From NCBI GenBank assembly GCA_947179485.1, contig OX359245.1, positions 43,325,067-43,389,066 on the forward strand: 64,000 nucleotides of DNA, written 5' to 3'. The notes beneath the pieces were generated by a model. It was not told the origin of the DNA. It did not search any database and saw only the letters and a program-made list of their open reading frames with translations. Source of the stretch: Allacma fusca. Its lineage: Eukaryota; Arthropoda; Collembola; Symphypleona; Sminthuridae. Position numbers and translations under genes: made by a program. Shown here piece by piece: positions 49,209 to 62,900 of the stretch. The first letter of the stretch is position 1, and the number at the start of each line of letters is the position of its first letter.

Positions 49209-52200
49209 GAACCAAATATGGCTCCTACACACAAGTCTTTCACATCTTAAGGAACATTTGAAATACAGTAGTTGGAGAAGCCCTTCTATTTCTGCAAAGA
49301 ACCTTTGTTAGTCAAACTGTAATAATTAATTATTTCCTCTGTAAGTATATAATTACTTGTTCTTCAGTTGTTCCAGGTGTAATTACGTTAACATTTCATT
49401 TATCTTGCTGATTTATATTTTTTAAACTGGACGGATGTGCTTCAAAACTATAAAGCTGCCCTGCTTCCTATCAATTAAGGATTATTTCCATGGTTTCGTT
49501 TCGTATGTCACTGTATTGTTGTTTTAAGACTCACATCACAAAGTCTAGCTCTACTAATTACTGTACAATTCAAATTCACCAATTCAAATTGCATTGCGAG
49601 GGTCGTCAGTCGTCATACATATTGTCATGGTCGCTTGGATATCTTCTCATTTGTTACGTCCTTAAATTATATTATTTTAGCTTAATGTTAGTGGAATTTG
49701 AACTCTTGTTAAAATTATAATGGATAATTAAGTAATGCGAACTAAGCTAAACGCGATCTCTCCAATAATGGGATAATAATTGTTGAGGATCAATAATTGC
49801 TTGGGTTTCAAGCAAGATTGGTGCGTCTAGTTTGTCTCTGATTTTTTCCCGATATTTTATTCTCTGAATAAATTTTAAATAATTACTATTGTACTATTCT
49901 CCGATCAATCTACCCTTTACCTATTTCCCTTATATTAATTTACTATTATCGCGTCAATATATATCTACATATATGTATACTTGAAATACATTGCAATTGT
50001 TAGCATCACTTCTATTGCATTCATTGTTTGTTACATACATAGTTAGATACCTTAATTACGTAATCTTCAATAATAATTCCTTAAATGTTAAATAAACCGT
50101 ATCTACAAGCTACAAGCTCTGCCAAGTAGCATTTTCAATGAGACCCTGTTATAGGCTTGTAAATGTACAGTAATGTACTGTATACTTTCTCTAGTACAGC
50201 TGTACTCCTAAGCGGATCCAAATTCAACTCTTTCAGCGGCAGGCCTGTACAAGAAAAAAAATGAATATGATGTTTTAAAAATGAGTACTTCATTTAAATA
50301 CGCACACAATCAGGAAGTGACGTTGGCCCAGCGTTTAGTCAACAATGAACTATCTTTACTGAAGACGAATTTTAGCTTGGTAGATTGCGCCAAGGTTGGC
50401 CAACGGATAAGAAATCCCCTCTTGTGGATTGGGGCATTCTTATGAAACGTACCCTTTATAAATTGTTTTTTGCAAAGGCAAAACTATTGGAGCATTTCTC
50501 AAAATGTTATTTTTCTCCTTGCCAAAGCTTTCCATTAGTACAGTCAAATGATTCTATTAGGGATGCTCTCATATAGCAAGTATTTTAATATTTGCGCCAT
50601 ACATAATGTACAGTTATCCTATATACTAATTTGAAAGAGGTCGTCTTGATGATGATGATGATGGCAGTCGTCATGTATGTACATGACATGTTGAAGCATA
50701 GCGGTTCATTTTTTTCTTTCATTCATGAAAAAAATGCATTAATTTTTATTTTAAAGCATTTTAATTGCACGAATGAAAAAAATTATCCTCAATTCTTTTT
50801 TAACAGTTCTTTTTTGTTTACTTCGACAGGGTTAAGTTATAGTAACCAAGTGTTACTACTTAATCCTGTTCAAGTCAACAAAATATAATGCCATTTTAGA
50901 TTACAAACCAGAAAAAAATTAAAAAAGAGAGAAAAGAAATTCCGAAATGCTAAACAAGTTATTAACAAGTTACTATCTTGTATCTTGAAATTTATATGGT
51001 TAATTCGAATCTACTACTTGCTTATTGTGTACACCTTTGAATATTTAGTACAGTTTGGCCAATATTGATTGGCCATCATCTTTTAATTACCACGAGTAAG
51101 TTCTAACTTTGGATATGAGAGTAAATAGAGTATAAGAATAACTTTGGGGTCCACCAACACATGTCAGACATAAAATTAATTAAAACGATGTAGCTATCAT
51201 GCATTGACAGCGTTCTGGGTTACTAAAAACAATTACACTTTCGTGGTCAAAAATTAGGGTCTTTGATAGCTAATACTTTGTGGTCAATTCTTATAACTTT
51301 TATAATGGGTTCCAGCAAAATGAATATAAACTAGGACAATTTCAAATTGCAAACAATTGCTCAGCTTAAATAATTTAATAACCATTTTATTAGTACCCTG
51401 CACAGCCCCTATTTATTAAACAGCATTTAAATATTAAAAAAAAAAACATTTATGCCACGGAAACGTTTGAGAACAATTCTAAAAATTATTCTTTGAGGAC
51501 TTCACGTAATAAAAGGAGAGGCTTCAGTTTTTAAAAATCAGTTAATCCTATTCTGACCAAAGTATGTGCCAATGTTGCTAACATAAATAGGATGCATTTA
51601 GTTTTCCTAAGAGTAGGTTTGATATCTAGCTACTATGTCAGTTTCCTGTTAATTTGGATGTTTAATTGTGGCTACAGATGAAGTCAATGCAACAGTGAAG
51701 TTACTTCAAAAACCTATATACGAAATGTAGGTAAGACAGCCATTGCTTATGTATGTAGGTGTCAGTGACGGGGGACTTTGAATAACATAAATAGTCAAAT
51801 AAATAGAAAGACCTTTCCGCATGGAATCTGAGGGCCTTTGTTATTTTTTTTTGTACCCTGGCCTGACCAGATTTGACCCCCTTAAATTCAAATAGGTTTA
51901 AAAAATTTAAACATTAGCTTACCTTTACAAGGAAAGTAAGGAAAAAAATTATGTATAAAGGTATTAATAAGCGACGAAGTTGGTTTCTGTCACAGATTTT
52001 ACCCAATTAGAGGTTTAAAGGATCCGTTGTATTTATTTAAACGGAGAACAGCCTTATATGTAAAAATGGTCTAATATTAAGTTATATATTTTAAATGATT
52101 TACAAACCTATGCTACCCCAATTTTCCACCAAGGTGGATGGCTTGCATGCTAGTTATTATTAATTTATGGCAGAATAATTGTTAGCTAAATGATCATCTA

Positions 52201-52740
52201 CAGTTTGGTTACGCCCGAATTCCAAAAGAATTTTCTTCCCATTCAAATTATAAACATCATTTGAAAATAATTCCCCACCATTTCCGTTCATGTAGTTACT
52301 TAGGGAACAATCAAGGGAAAGAAAATTCCTGACCCAGCTGAACTTAGAAATGGTTCCCAAAGTATAGTATTGCGTCATCAAATGACAAAAAAAAATCGTT
52401 AGAAAGCTCCCCAGAAGGCCATTACAAGTACAATTACAATACAACTGATATCAATTAAAATATGCGAGCACAAGGTCTGCTGAACGTGGGGAATAAAAGT
52501 GGAAATACTCACCCAAGGCCATCCCATCCATTATTTGTCAAATCACAATGAGCCCAAAACCGTTTAAAATTCCAAAATCATGGTGAAACCCTTGAATATA
52601 CACCATTATTTAGAAAATAAGCTCAATTTTAATAAACATCCCATAACATAGAATATTATCTTGTACATCAGCGTTGACAATAAGAGTTGAATCAAAAGCA
52701 TAGCACAGATCAAGTCCCGTACTTCTGTTTGAAAAATTAT
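49209..52740. other. Intergenic, no supported gene
   Basis: AT-rich. A minus-strand open frame at 52160-52444 has unremarkable composition and no recognised domain, so it is not called. No further copy of the peptide family was found here. Confidence 0.45.
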
Positions 52741-52745
52741 AGAAA

Positions 52746-53167
52746 ATGAGGTAAACAAAAATCAGTTATCAGGTTCTGTAATCATCAGGTTTGAAAAATT
52801 TCAAAATCTATCATTATTGTCTAACCAAATTAATTTTTAGGCTGGCTGCTCTGTACATCTGTGCCCTTGTTATACTGGTTGTGACAGTGGATGTCATCAA
52901 TTCCCGGCGCAGGGGCCACTACAAACCTGAAAATGATCCTCGCAACGCAAAATTTAAGGTATGTTATTTGATTTGTCTTTTTTTTTATTATTTAGAAGGT
53001 TTACATTTTAAATATAGAAATTTTCCTCAATTGTTTTTTAGTGTCTGCCAGCCGGTGCACCTTGCTGGCATGACTGGGGTTGCTGTACGTTCCTTTGCGC
53101 TCCGGGGCATCTCATAGGCCGTTGCACTGAACCATTTAAGCCTAATGGTACAAAGCCCAAGCCATGA
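52746..53167 (+). CDS. Secreted knottin-type cysteine-rich peptide 4
   Basis: The coding parts are 52746-52750 (ATG plus two bases), 52841-52958 and 53042-53167, 82 aa. The phases are 2 then 0, as in the other three. Exon 2 encodes a signal peptide and a basic propeptide with a NDPR motif close to the KDPR of peptide 1. Exon 3 starts with the first cysteine, and the spacing is C-x6-C-x5-CC-x3-C-x8-C. It shares HDWGCC with the NDWQCC of peptide 1. A proline/lysine-rich tail of about 14 residues follows the last cysteine. All splice borders are GT-AG. The longer fifth loop distinguishes it from peptides 1 and 3. Confidence 0.78.
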
Positions 53168-54111
53168 GCAGACACCAGATGAGACGATTGACCCTTTAAA
53201 ACTGAGATGAAGTGATGCCATGAAATTAGTGCTTCTGTTTAATTAATTTAAATAATCTCACACATTTAGTAACATCATATATTTATTATGAGATCTGAGG
53301 CAGTGACCTTCCAGATCATTTCGCAATGCTCATGCGTAAGGTTTAAATTAAATCCTTAATATCACGCGAGTTTTTTGTTTCTAATACATACTTCCACTAA
53401 ATAAAGACTACAACTGCAACTACATATTTACTGCCTTTCCTATTTACATTTGCCATTCTGAGCCAGCAATAGCTGGTTGTGCAGTGCTCTTAAAAAGGCT
53501 GAATGGCTTAATGATAATTATAATAAAGCATTATAAGGTAGCAAGGGTGGTGATATTGACACGGTCAACATTTGTAACAACGAACGGTGACTACCCATTT
53601 ACATTACAGAGAAGACGCTTTCCTATTAGAGTATGCTTGGAAAAGTTTGCAACGACCGTTAATAAATGTCGGGACAAAGGTTTGATAGAGTTGTCATTTA
53701 TTTTCACGTGGTACACTGCATGCTGCTTTTCGAGGTGTCCGTCAAGTTAGCCGGAGTTAGCATACAAACCATTGGAATACATACATATGAGCCGGAGTAA
53801 CCATAATCAGCAGACTTTGACTGAGAAGTACGATTTTGTATAAAGACTGGTAATGACTGACGGCACATAAATAAACACAGCGTCTCTCCCTAAGACCCAA
53901 ACCTTTTAAGCACATAGTTACTTTCATAGTACCTATGGCACACGACACAACCATGTTTTCAACTCAATATTTACTACAAGTAGTAAGCCCTGTACGCAAT
54001 GTACCTGTACCGAAAAGGAACCAAAAAAATTGTCCCTGGGTACAGGTACCTGGCAATACCTGAAACTGAATCCGGATCCTTGTTTTGAGATTATAAGTAT
54101 TTGTTGTAACT

Positions 54112-54212
54112 CAGGGGTGGATTTAAGGGGTGGCCCATCTTGGCCGGCCTGGGTAAAAAATTTAGGGCCAGGGTAAACAAATTTTGACCAAAGCCCTCAG
54201 ATTGCAATCGTG
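54112..54212. mobile_element. Truncated CAGGGGYGG MITE
   Basis: Starts CAGGGGTGGATTTA and carries the tggccggcctgggtaaa and tttagggcc blocks of the copies at 13093 and 28390. The right end is missing. Confidence 0.6.
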
Positions 54213-54829
54213 TGTTTTTAGTATCTTTGAATCAAAATTTCTGATTTTAAAAAATCACATGAGAAATTTCCGCACTTTTTAAAAACTCTAAATTCAAGGG
54301 AAGCACGAAGCTTACATTGCAAACTTTTAAAAAATTGCTGACTTGCGTGTGCCGGCAGTCAAATCGGGAAACATCTGAAAGGGGTAGTGAAGGCGTTGTA
54401 CACATATTACCATGCACGCATGAATTGCATGCGTATACATACAGCCAGTAGGGAATGTCGATTCAAAATGCCCTCGTACATATGCCTGCCAACTAGAGGT
54501 AGGATTAGGGCTTTTAAGTAACAATTGAATCCGCTGTGAAACCTTTATTTGCGTATTTTTTTTGTATTTATATACAACATCCATCCCACTCATCACATTC
54601 AATAAACGTGCACTCAAGAAGCAAAACTTCTTATTGGCTCTGAACATTTGTGAAGATAAACTATCAAGCTCAGGAGATCGTTTCAAAATGTTGAATGTGT
54701 GAGTATTTAATACAGTAAACGATTATTTAGCTTTAGCATGAATATATGTACATGAAAGCAATGCTTGAACTCTGCGCAACGTCAAATATGCATGCAACCT
54801 ATCTGTCCTAAATTCTATTGTAGTAGAAT

Positions 54830-55051
54830 TATCGGGTCATTTTTAATTTCCGATCCGCCCAAAACCCGAACTGAAAAATAAATGCATGCCCAAGCCCGAT
54901 CTTAACCCGGTTTCATTGATTTATTGCAGCCCAAACCCGGTCGTAGCCCGAAGTAAGTTCGTATTTGCAGCCCGAACCAGGCCAAAAACCCGGCCGGGTC
55001 GGGTTCGGGCCGGCCCAATTCAAAAAGCCCGCTTCCGGGCCCATCTCTACA
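54830..55051. repeat. Degraded MITE with cccgg-rich ends
   Basis: aacccggtcgtagcccg-type repeats end in gggcccatctctac, whose complement GTAGAGATGGGCCC looks like a hAT-type terminus. The left terminus is not clear and no target duplication was found. Confidence 0.4.
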
Positions 55052-56570
55052 GTGCCAAGCTGAATATGCTCAAAATGCTCGCCAACGTGCCATAGTTTCG
55101 GTAATATTGGCACATTGGGAAAATGCCCTGAACTCGTACAATTTTCTGCTGACCTGATTTATTTACCTTTGTGCTAAAACCGTCGAGTAATCGTTTCTAG
55201 TTATAAAGATTTGAGCGGGGTAGTGTGCAGTAAAAGTAGCGTCTAAAACGTCTGAAAAAGGTAACCGAAAATTTGAACTGAATATGCTCAACATGTCGTA
55301 TGTGCCCAAAATGTAGGTATTTTCCCAAAGTTGAATGCCCAATGGCATATATGCTCATGGCATATTGATGCCCAATATGCCATGACATTTTCAAATCGAC
55401 AATCCCTGACAGCCAGCATGCAAACATTGCTTGTTCGCTGTAGTGAATGAGGAGAGGAGATTCCTGCCAACGTTATACACGGGCAGCGCCTTTGTTATTA
55501 ACAGAAAGCCCTATGACGCTCCACTCCTTGGGACCGTACCCCTGCTCAACTACTCCCGATTTCTTTTTTAATAATTTGGGTTTGGTTGGTTATAACCCGA
55601 TAGTATTTGGCGTCAATATTACTCACACTATTTAAAATGCATGCATGTACATTGTATGTGCATATTTCAAAACAATGTTTCACCATGGGAATGACTGTTT
55701 TGAAAAAAACAAACCCAACGGTAATTTCATAAATGAGTTCAACATACTACAATAGTTACGTAAGAAGAGATGGCCGACCTGGCGCCGCCTTACGCGACAC
55801 CCTTGCATAATCGCAATTTTTTGTAGTGCAGTATTTGCGATTCATTACACTGATGATTTTTGACATTTTCATTCCCAATACGACTCCATCCTAAAAGAAG
55901 TTACTATAGTATTGTCCTGTACTTAATACTCCAGTTACACCTGTTGTTTGTCAAGTTAATTAGCTCAACTTCGTTTAGAACAAAAGCATTAACATATCTA
56001 CAAAAACAAAAGTTAAACAAGCTAATATGAAATAAAGGCAGGCTGTACGCGTGAAAAAAGTGTCACAAGAAATGATAAATATGTGGGGTGCTTTCCTGAT
56101 TTCCCTGGTGAATATTATGTCCGTCCAGACAGGTACAGAAAGGTTCAAACTATGTTTATTGAAAAAACGGTAAGTGATTTTCAATATCCCTGTTCGCAAA
56201 AATAATTTACTTACAACACTTCAAATCCCCACCAAATAAGGTCATGCAATCAAAACACCCCTGTTTGCTAAACAAATTTTCCCTAAAACTCCCCAACAAA
56301 TTTGACAATTTCTGCCAGAAAGCAAAAAGAATTTTTAAATCCCTGCTCGTAAAAAAATCCCATCCGTTTGATATTTCCGTGCCAATAATATTTTTCCTCG
56401 GCAAGATTCCTATCTTCCAACGAAAATCCGACCCCTCATTTGAGGTACTTGGACATCGGGTTAAGGTATTTCATACACTCGTACCTGTACATGATGCAAT
56501 CGCTTCCAATAAGTATTCTTGTGTACACGTTCTGACATCCAAGGTTGTACCAAACTTTGCGGGTAGAAAT
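55052..56570. other. Intergenic, no supported gene
   Basis: 55060-55420 contains several ccaaaatgt/gccatatgc-type short inverted words, probably a decayed repeat. No coding exon is supported. Confidence 0.4.
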
Positions 56571-56576
56571 TGCGTG

Positions 56577-56697
56577 TACCCACAAAGTACAAAACAAATT
56601 TGGATTTGTGTGTACCCACAAAGTACAAAACAAATTTGGATTTGTGTGAACCCACAAAGTACAAAACAAATTTGGATTTGTGTGTACCCACAAAGTA
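56577..56697. repeat. 36-bp minisatellite
   Basis: cacaaagtacaaaacaaatt recurs at 56581, 56617 and 56653, with a partial unit at 56689, all exactly 36 bp apart. The period is divisible by three, so reading frames stay open on both strands here. It lies downstream of the 3' end of the large minus-strand gene. Confidence 0.9.
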
Positions 56698-56918
56698 GTG
56701 AATAATTAAGCTTCAAAATTTATGCAACCACTTTGTACCTGAATCAGTATTTATGGGGGCGCTAGCTCGTCAAAACACCAATGTTTGTAGTAACACAAAT
56801 CAGATTGCCGTAAGTGTCTAAACCCCTGGGTTTAACATTTTGTAGAACCTTCTACAACTGACCGGATGCATGAGAGATACAAATAAACATTATTTAATAA
56901 TTCCGCGTGTGTAGTGAC

Positions 56919-56926
56919 TTTTATTA
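56919..56926 (-). terminator. Polyadenylation signal of the transposase-fusion gene
   Basis: AATAAA on the minus strand lies a few bases past the stop codon TGA at 56930-56932. It supports exon 14 as the last exon. Confidence 0.5.
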
Positions 56927-56929
56927 AAA

Positions 56930-59900
56930 TCATTTATTTCCACGGTAAGTTCCACTAACTCTGTGGAAATTGCGATTATGTGTTTGCTTCACATGCCGAT
57001 CTTTCTCTTTCTGCTTTCCCACTACTGACTTCCGTTTTCGCTGTACACCCAACTTCCTTCTCTCCTTCCTAGTCAACGTGTTTGAATCGGTAGGTTCTTC
57101 CTACAATATTTGAACAAAGTAATTCTGAATGAAGTTATTTTTTAAACAAATAGCACAGTCATTGCAACCCAATATATGTACAAGAAGCTGGTTTTGGTTA
57201 TTAGTTACAACATTTTTAGTATTTCGTTCAAACAAAAGGTTTATTCAACAGTTTTTATAACCTGCACAATTGGATGGTCTTCATCAACGGGTTCCATATC
57301 TCCAGGATTTGCAGTTTTAGCGACACCAACACTGTGTCTCACCTCGTCCGGATCTATTTGCCAAGGCCTCAAAGGCGTAGGTGCAGCACTACTGAAATCC
57401 CAGTCAGCTGCGTGCTTACCCCATAAAACCTCGTTATGGATTTCCCCATCGTACATTGGCTACAACAAATTACAAATTCAATTAATTAAATTATGTGTGC
57501 TATATATATTATTGAGACACACTGTATATTATCATATACGTGCTTACAACTTTATATGAGTCCAGAAAATGTGAACACTGTATTGCTCCTACATGTATTG
57601 TTTTGCAAAGGGTACAAGCGGTCTTCGGATCCATACTACAAGCACTGTCATTAGCAAAAACAAATAATTATTGTACTGAACATATATTTCGTTTCACATA
57701 GTTGTAATAAATCAGCTGTAGGGATTTTATTAAACAGCTAGTGATGCCGTGATGTACTCGGTGAGATTAACGCTGAAGTTCAGCAACATCCAGAGTGATG
57801 AAATGACAACTAGCTAATAAGCAAATACACAATATACAGTTCTAAAGAAAGCGGACACAGCAAAGCTCTCGCTTCAGCAACAGTCAAAGGGTATTTTAAT
57901 TCACGGTCAAAATAAATAACTGCACGAAAGCAGAAATGAAAAACGGCGTAATTTTGGATTGGAGAGTGAGGTGTGAAAGTCTTCACGAGCAAGAGAGAAG
58001 TGAAGATTGTGAGTTAGAAATTGAAACAGGTAAGCAGGTAAGCAAAAATTCATGTTAGGATGAACGAATTCTTATTAATAGTAAAAGAGCTTCATTCTGG
58101 AACAGGAGCAAAGGCAAAGGTCCAGGTGCTTGGAAACAAGCAAACACAAAATATTATATTAATTACATGAACTCCAAAATCAGTTATGTCAATTAGAAAC
58201 TTAAATATAATCGTGTACATGTCATTCTTGCAGCACTGAATTATACGACTAACATCAAGTACCCAATTTATCGCCAGCAAACGACTGTAAACATATTAAA
58301 AGAAACTACATTGTGAGTATTTCGTACACACTACAGATAAGCAATACTATAAAACGATTCAACTAAGTCATGTACAATACTAAAAGCTTTATTACACAAG
58401 CTACTCTACAAACATGATCAGAAATATGCATGATCGTTTATGTACGCCAAACCAATATTATGGAAACACTGGTTATACTATGGTTATGCTAATCGTACCA
58501 TAGGAACTACCAATTATCATTTTGGAAACTATAGTAAGGTCTAAAAAAAACTAAATTTCAAACCCAAATACACATCACCAAATATCAATTTCCAGCAAAC
58601 AAATTAATTCAATACTAATTCAACAATATCAGTTTTCAACATTCACTACTAAACAAACTAACGAATTCAACATCCAAAAGACAACATTAAAAAAGCCCAA
58701 TATTATGCAAACATCGGCAAGCACATTTCTCTAACATTCGCGATTTAATGTGTACCAGCATGTACTTACAGCCACATAATCCTTAAATCGACCGGGTAAA
58801 TACTTCATTAGCGGTTCCATGCCGTCATATCTAACAGGTTGTGCATTGTGCAATATTTGAAGTACGAAATGCCCCCCTACGTTTAGCGTATAACCTACAA
58901 GAGAATAAACACTTTGAAATAAATTAATTCGGAGTGGAATATCCGCAATCCTCTTTCTATGGGTATCCTCGGAGACCATAGTGCCATGCGTCAACTCAAA
59001 AAACAATACTGGCGAAGGAATTTCCGGCTGTTTATAGTTTACAGACTTGTCCTTGTGACAACTTCGACATACAGAACCTAGAAACGTTGTTGTTGCGTTT
59101 AATCTGTGTAGAATAAGTTCAATGCTGGAACCACATAAGGCAGTTATAGGAAAACTGCAAATCAGATACATTTAATTATCGTATTTCATAATTCGACATT
59201 TGTTCTAATAGTCGATGTAGTGACCGTATATCAATTATTATTCATGTTAAAAGTGTAGTAATAATGAATACACCTTCTGAATGTCTCGTACACACATGTA
59301 CTACAAGAAGTCACTTGCAAATAGTCTTCAAACAGCCCATGGAGAGCAGCGAGTCCGTATTCCTCCTCACCATTCCACATGTCATTCAAAGCAGGTTTAC
59401 TTTGTAAATCCCGATCAGTCAGAGATAACCATTTCTGTTTTGCAAGATTTTGAAATCCCTCTCTCAAACACTGAAGGGCATCAACAACTAATATCCTGCT
59501 TGCTGAACCATTGGAAATAAACTTATGAAAGTATGTGTCAGTCTCGTACAGATAAAGCGTCATAGTCATGATATTATCGAAAGAACAAGTGTTGACAAAA
59601 AGAAATGCACCATCATCTCGAGCTCTGGAACCCCAACTGTAACAAAAGCAACCGGTTTCAAACTCCAGAATACGTAAGAATACAATTAATATTAACTCAC
59701 GGAATAAATGGCAAAGTGTCGAAAATCGATGCCACCAATTTAACTTTAGGTACATGTTTGCCTTTCTTCTTCCAGGATTCTGTGAGAACACATGAGCTTT
59801 CCTGTAAGGGAAGGAAAGACACGTTCGCAGGATTTTCGCAAGTCTGGTATGTGGACACTGTCGGGGTTACATTCTTCCTACGTCTTCCGGGTTTTCGTTG

Positions 59901-62900
59901 CTTATTTATTCCCTCAAGTTGTCCTAAGTAACGAGTGTAATCCGCCAGGAACCTTGTGCACCGCCCTGTAAACCAATATGTCTTTACTTCTTGATCAACT
60001 CATTTCGGACAACCAGTAATGTGATATTACAGAAAATACAACACATGATACCTTCAATAACATTTTTGGCTTCATGAACGTATCTGGCTAATGTCAGTTT
60101 ACCATCCTTACACTGTTCGTGCCTTTTTACAACCTTGTTCCAATTTTCGACAGGTTCTTGTGTGTCGTTATGGCGGTGATCTCCACGCAATTCGAACATA
60201 ATATGAGTGAGCATTGGTGTATACGGTAACATGTGCGTGCACAAGTAAGTGACAAAGCTTTCATTGTAAAACCTGTTTGGCGATAAAAAACATTCTACTT
60301 GGTCTTGTGCCAGTGAACTTATAACGATAGTCCGCAAATCGTGATAGAATCGTCCAAACGATGTTCCACGACATAACGTAGTATCCGAAAGATGTTGTAC
60401 TAGATAGTTTTGATGCACTATTTCGTATTCTGTGAAACATTAGTACGTATAGTTTTTAAATGCAGACACACATGATGTTGGGTCGATTTGTAATACAAAT
60501 TATCAAGTAAAGGTGTTACCAAGTTGTAGCAATTTTGGTGGAGCGGATTGAAGAGTCGATAGCACCTGTGTAACACTGGGAACATCGGTTGGTGATAGAC
60601 ATAGAACGAATATCTTGCGAACGTAGTAGTTAGCCGTGTGGATATCGTAAGAATACTGATAACGGTTAAACAACTTCTTTATGATTTTCACACGCTCGTC
60701 TTCCTTTTCTACGTAACATTCTTCCAGTTTAGCGACAATAGCTTGAATTATGTGCATACGGCAAACATGGTGATTTATTTCTGAAGGTTTCCGGACCTTA
60801 AAAAGTTCTTCCCAACATAGGTTAAGATATGAGGATGTACTATGACCATTCCAGAACGTGTGAATAACTGCTGCTATGGTGGCTAAACTAAAGTCTGTTT
60901 CTATGCGTTTCATCCACCCAGATGGTCCAGTTTTGAAGTACGAGTCGACCCTGCAAGTGATCCGTAGGAAGTAAATAATAAAGATGAAAAACATTAGTAA
61001 TAAATTGTTACAATCTTACGTAGTACGAAATACGGCCAAACCCTGGCCGATGGAGTCTGTATTCTGCGAATTACTTAAGAATTCACAAACTGCTATCGAG
61101 TTTGAATTGTCAGCTGGGTTGGCAATGACCAATGCATACATCAATATTTGACTATCCCCCAAATTCTCAGTAAGATGTCGAACAACTCCTCCGGTTGCAT
61201 CCAAGTGAATAACGGTGTGTTGTTTGCGTTGCTTAAATGTCTTTAAAACATCCATTTGTCTTGTGGTCATCATAACAACGTGCAAAGGTTTAATGCTATA
61301 CCCAATGACAAACTCAGCTAAACTTCTGTCCGTATAAATCCGTCGATGCAGGTCCACAGTGGGCAGACTATCAGTATCTCGTTCTTTAAGCATCTGAAAG
61401 CAAATGCATATGTATTTATTTAATCGAAATAATGGAATGCATGTACGCTTTACCTCATGCCTTGCTTGTCGCAGTACTTGTCCGCGCGGAACTGCTGTAA
61501 AATTGCCGCATCTTTGAGCTAAATCATCAGCTTTGTTTGCCATTTCCGTTGCCACTGCATCTGGATGTCTATAACGCAAATGTTCCTTAAATGCTGCTCG
61601 ATTCTCGGCTTGCAATTTATTGCTGCAAACTCTTAGCGGCTGGTGGTTAATAGTGCCCGTACAGCTACGAATATATCAACTGATTTACAACTTACCTTCA
61701 ACCTACATTATAAATTCAAATTTGCTTATACACTTACACGACTTTAAAGAGTACTTTTGATTTGTCGGCATTAAAATTCCCAGTGATCCGTATAGTCTCC
61801 CAGCAGTGTGGTTTATGTGTACAGTATCCATCTAAAACGTACAAGTGGCCTCTTTTCCCGGTGGAAACATCCTGCCGTTTGCAGTTAGGGACACAGCATG
61901 GATTGACCTTGTTAAATTTCCTCCTTAATATCACGTCCAGCCAACCTGGACGCATACCAAATGTTATTTTGCCATGGCGATTTCGCGTCTCAACATAGCT
62001 GTCCCAAACCTTTTTCTTGACAGTAAACTGGAACGTTTTCGGGATAAGCACTGTTGTGTTGCTAGTCTCGACTTGTACTGAGTCACCGTGGTCTATGAAA
62101 CAGTCTGCAGTTAGATGTCAAAATGTTATCAATTGAAAGAAACCAGAATCATTACCTGTATATTTGGTGCCGAAATCATCAAAACCTGCGTTCTCGTCTT
62201 CAACAACCTGTGCAATATCCATCTGGTCATTATCTGTTTGAATCTCATGTATGTGTCTGTTAGGCGTAGAAGGCGGTTTTTCACATACGAACTCTAAACC
62301 CAAGTCTTTGTGCGTGGAAGTAAGTTTGTCGCCGCTTTCGACATTTTCTGTCCTTGTACTTGCCAGGGCAGCCTGCAAACCCATATCTGCAAACAGAAAC
62401 ATTTATGTGGAATCGATTTCCTAAAAATATAGAAGTTACGTGTTACATGATGTTGACCTTTCAGTGGTCTGCGGCTGAGATTAAAGTCTCCCGCAGATGT
62501 CCAGAAACTTGAATGTATTTCCCGATTGTTGCTTGTTTGGCTTACATCTGAGACTGGAGACGGAATATTTATAGCCAACGTGCGTGCGTTTTGTTCTTGG
62601 CCATCGTCGGATTTAACTGAGTGATTATCGTCGTCTTGGTCCATTGTAATTGAGCTGATATTTGCCCTTACACCTACACAACCATGTCAAGGCAACACAG
62701 TTCACTTATTTATACCGATCTCGAAACAAATTGCGGAAATCGTCGACACTTACCACATAACGTTTGTAAAAATATGGAGGGATAACGGATCCACGAATTT
62801 CCTTTACACCTGGGGCATTCGTAGTTGCCGTCTTTTGCAACTGTCTTCCTATTTACTCGAATGCACAAACAATGGTACCATTCCTTACACATTCCACATT

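Noticed and set aside
52160..52444. Minus-strand 94-codon frame as a gene
   Set aside because: No splice partners or recognisable domain; it could be a real exon but cannot be supported.
56244..56716. Open frames on both strands over the 36-bp repeat
   Set aside because: Four overlapping frames arise from one minisatellite with a period divisible by three; none shows independent coding evidence.
58731..58769. Stop at 58731 as the C-terminus of the large minus-strand gene
   Set aside because: A consensus donor (GTAAGT) precedes it, and splicing to 57459 continues the frame through two further exons that end at a stop with an adjacent AATAAA.
59714..59791. Alternative frame from an ATG-like start at 59791
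   Set aside because: The frame continuous with exon 10 stays open to a good donor at 59700 and joins exon 11 in phase, so the other frame is a shadow.
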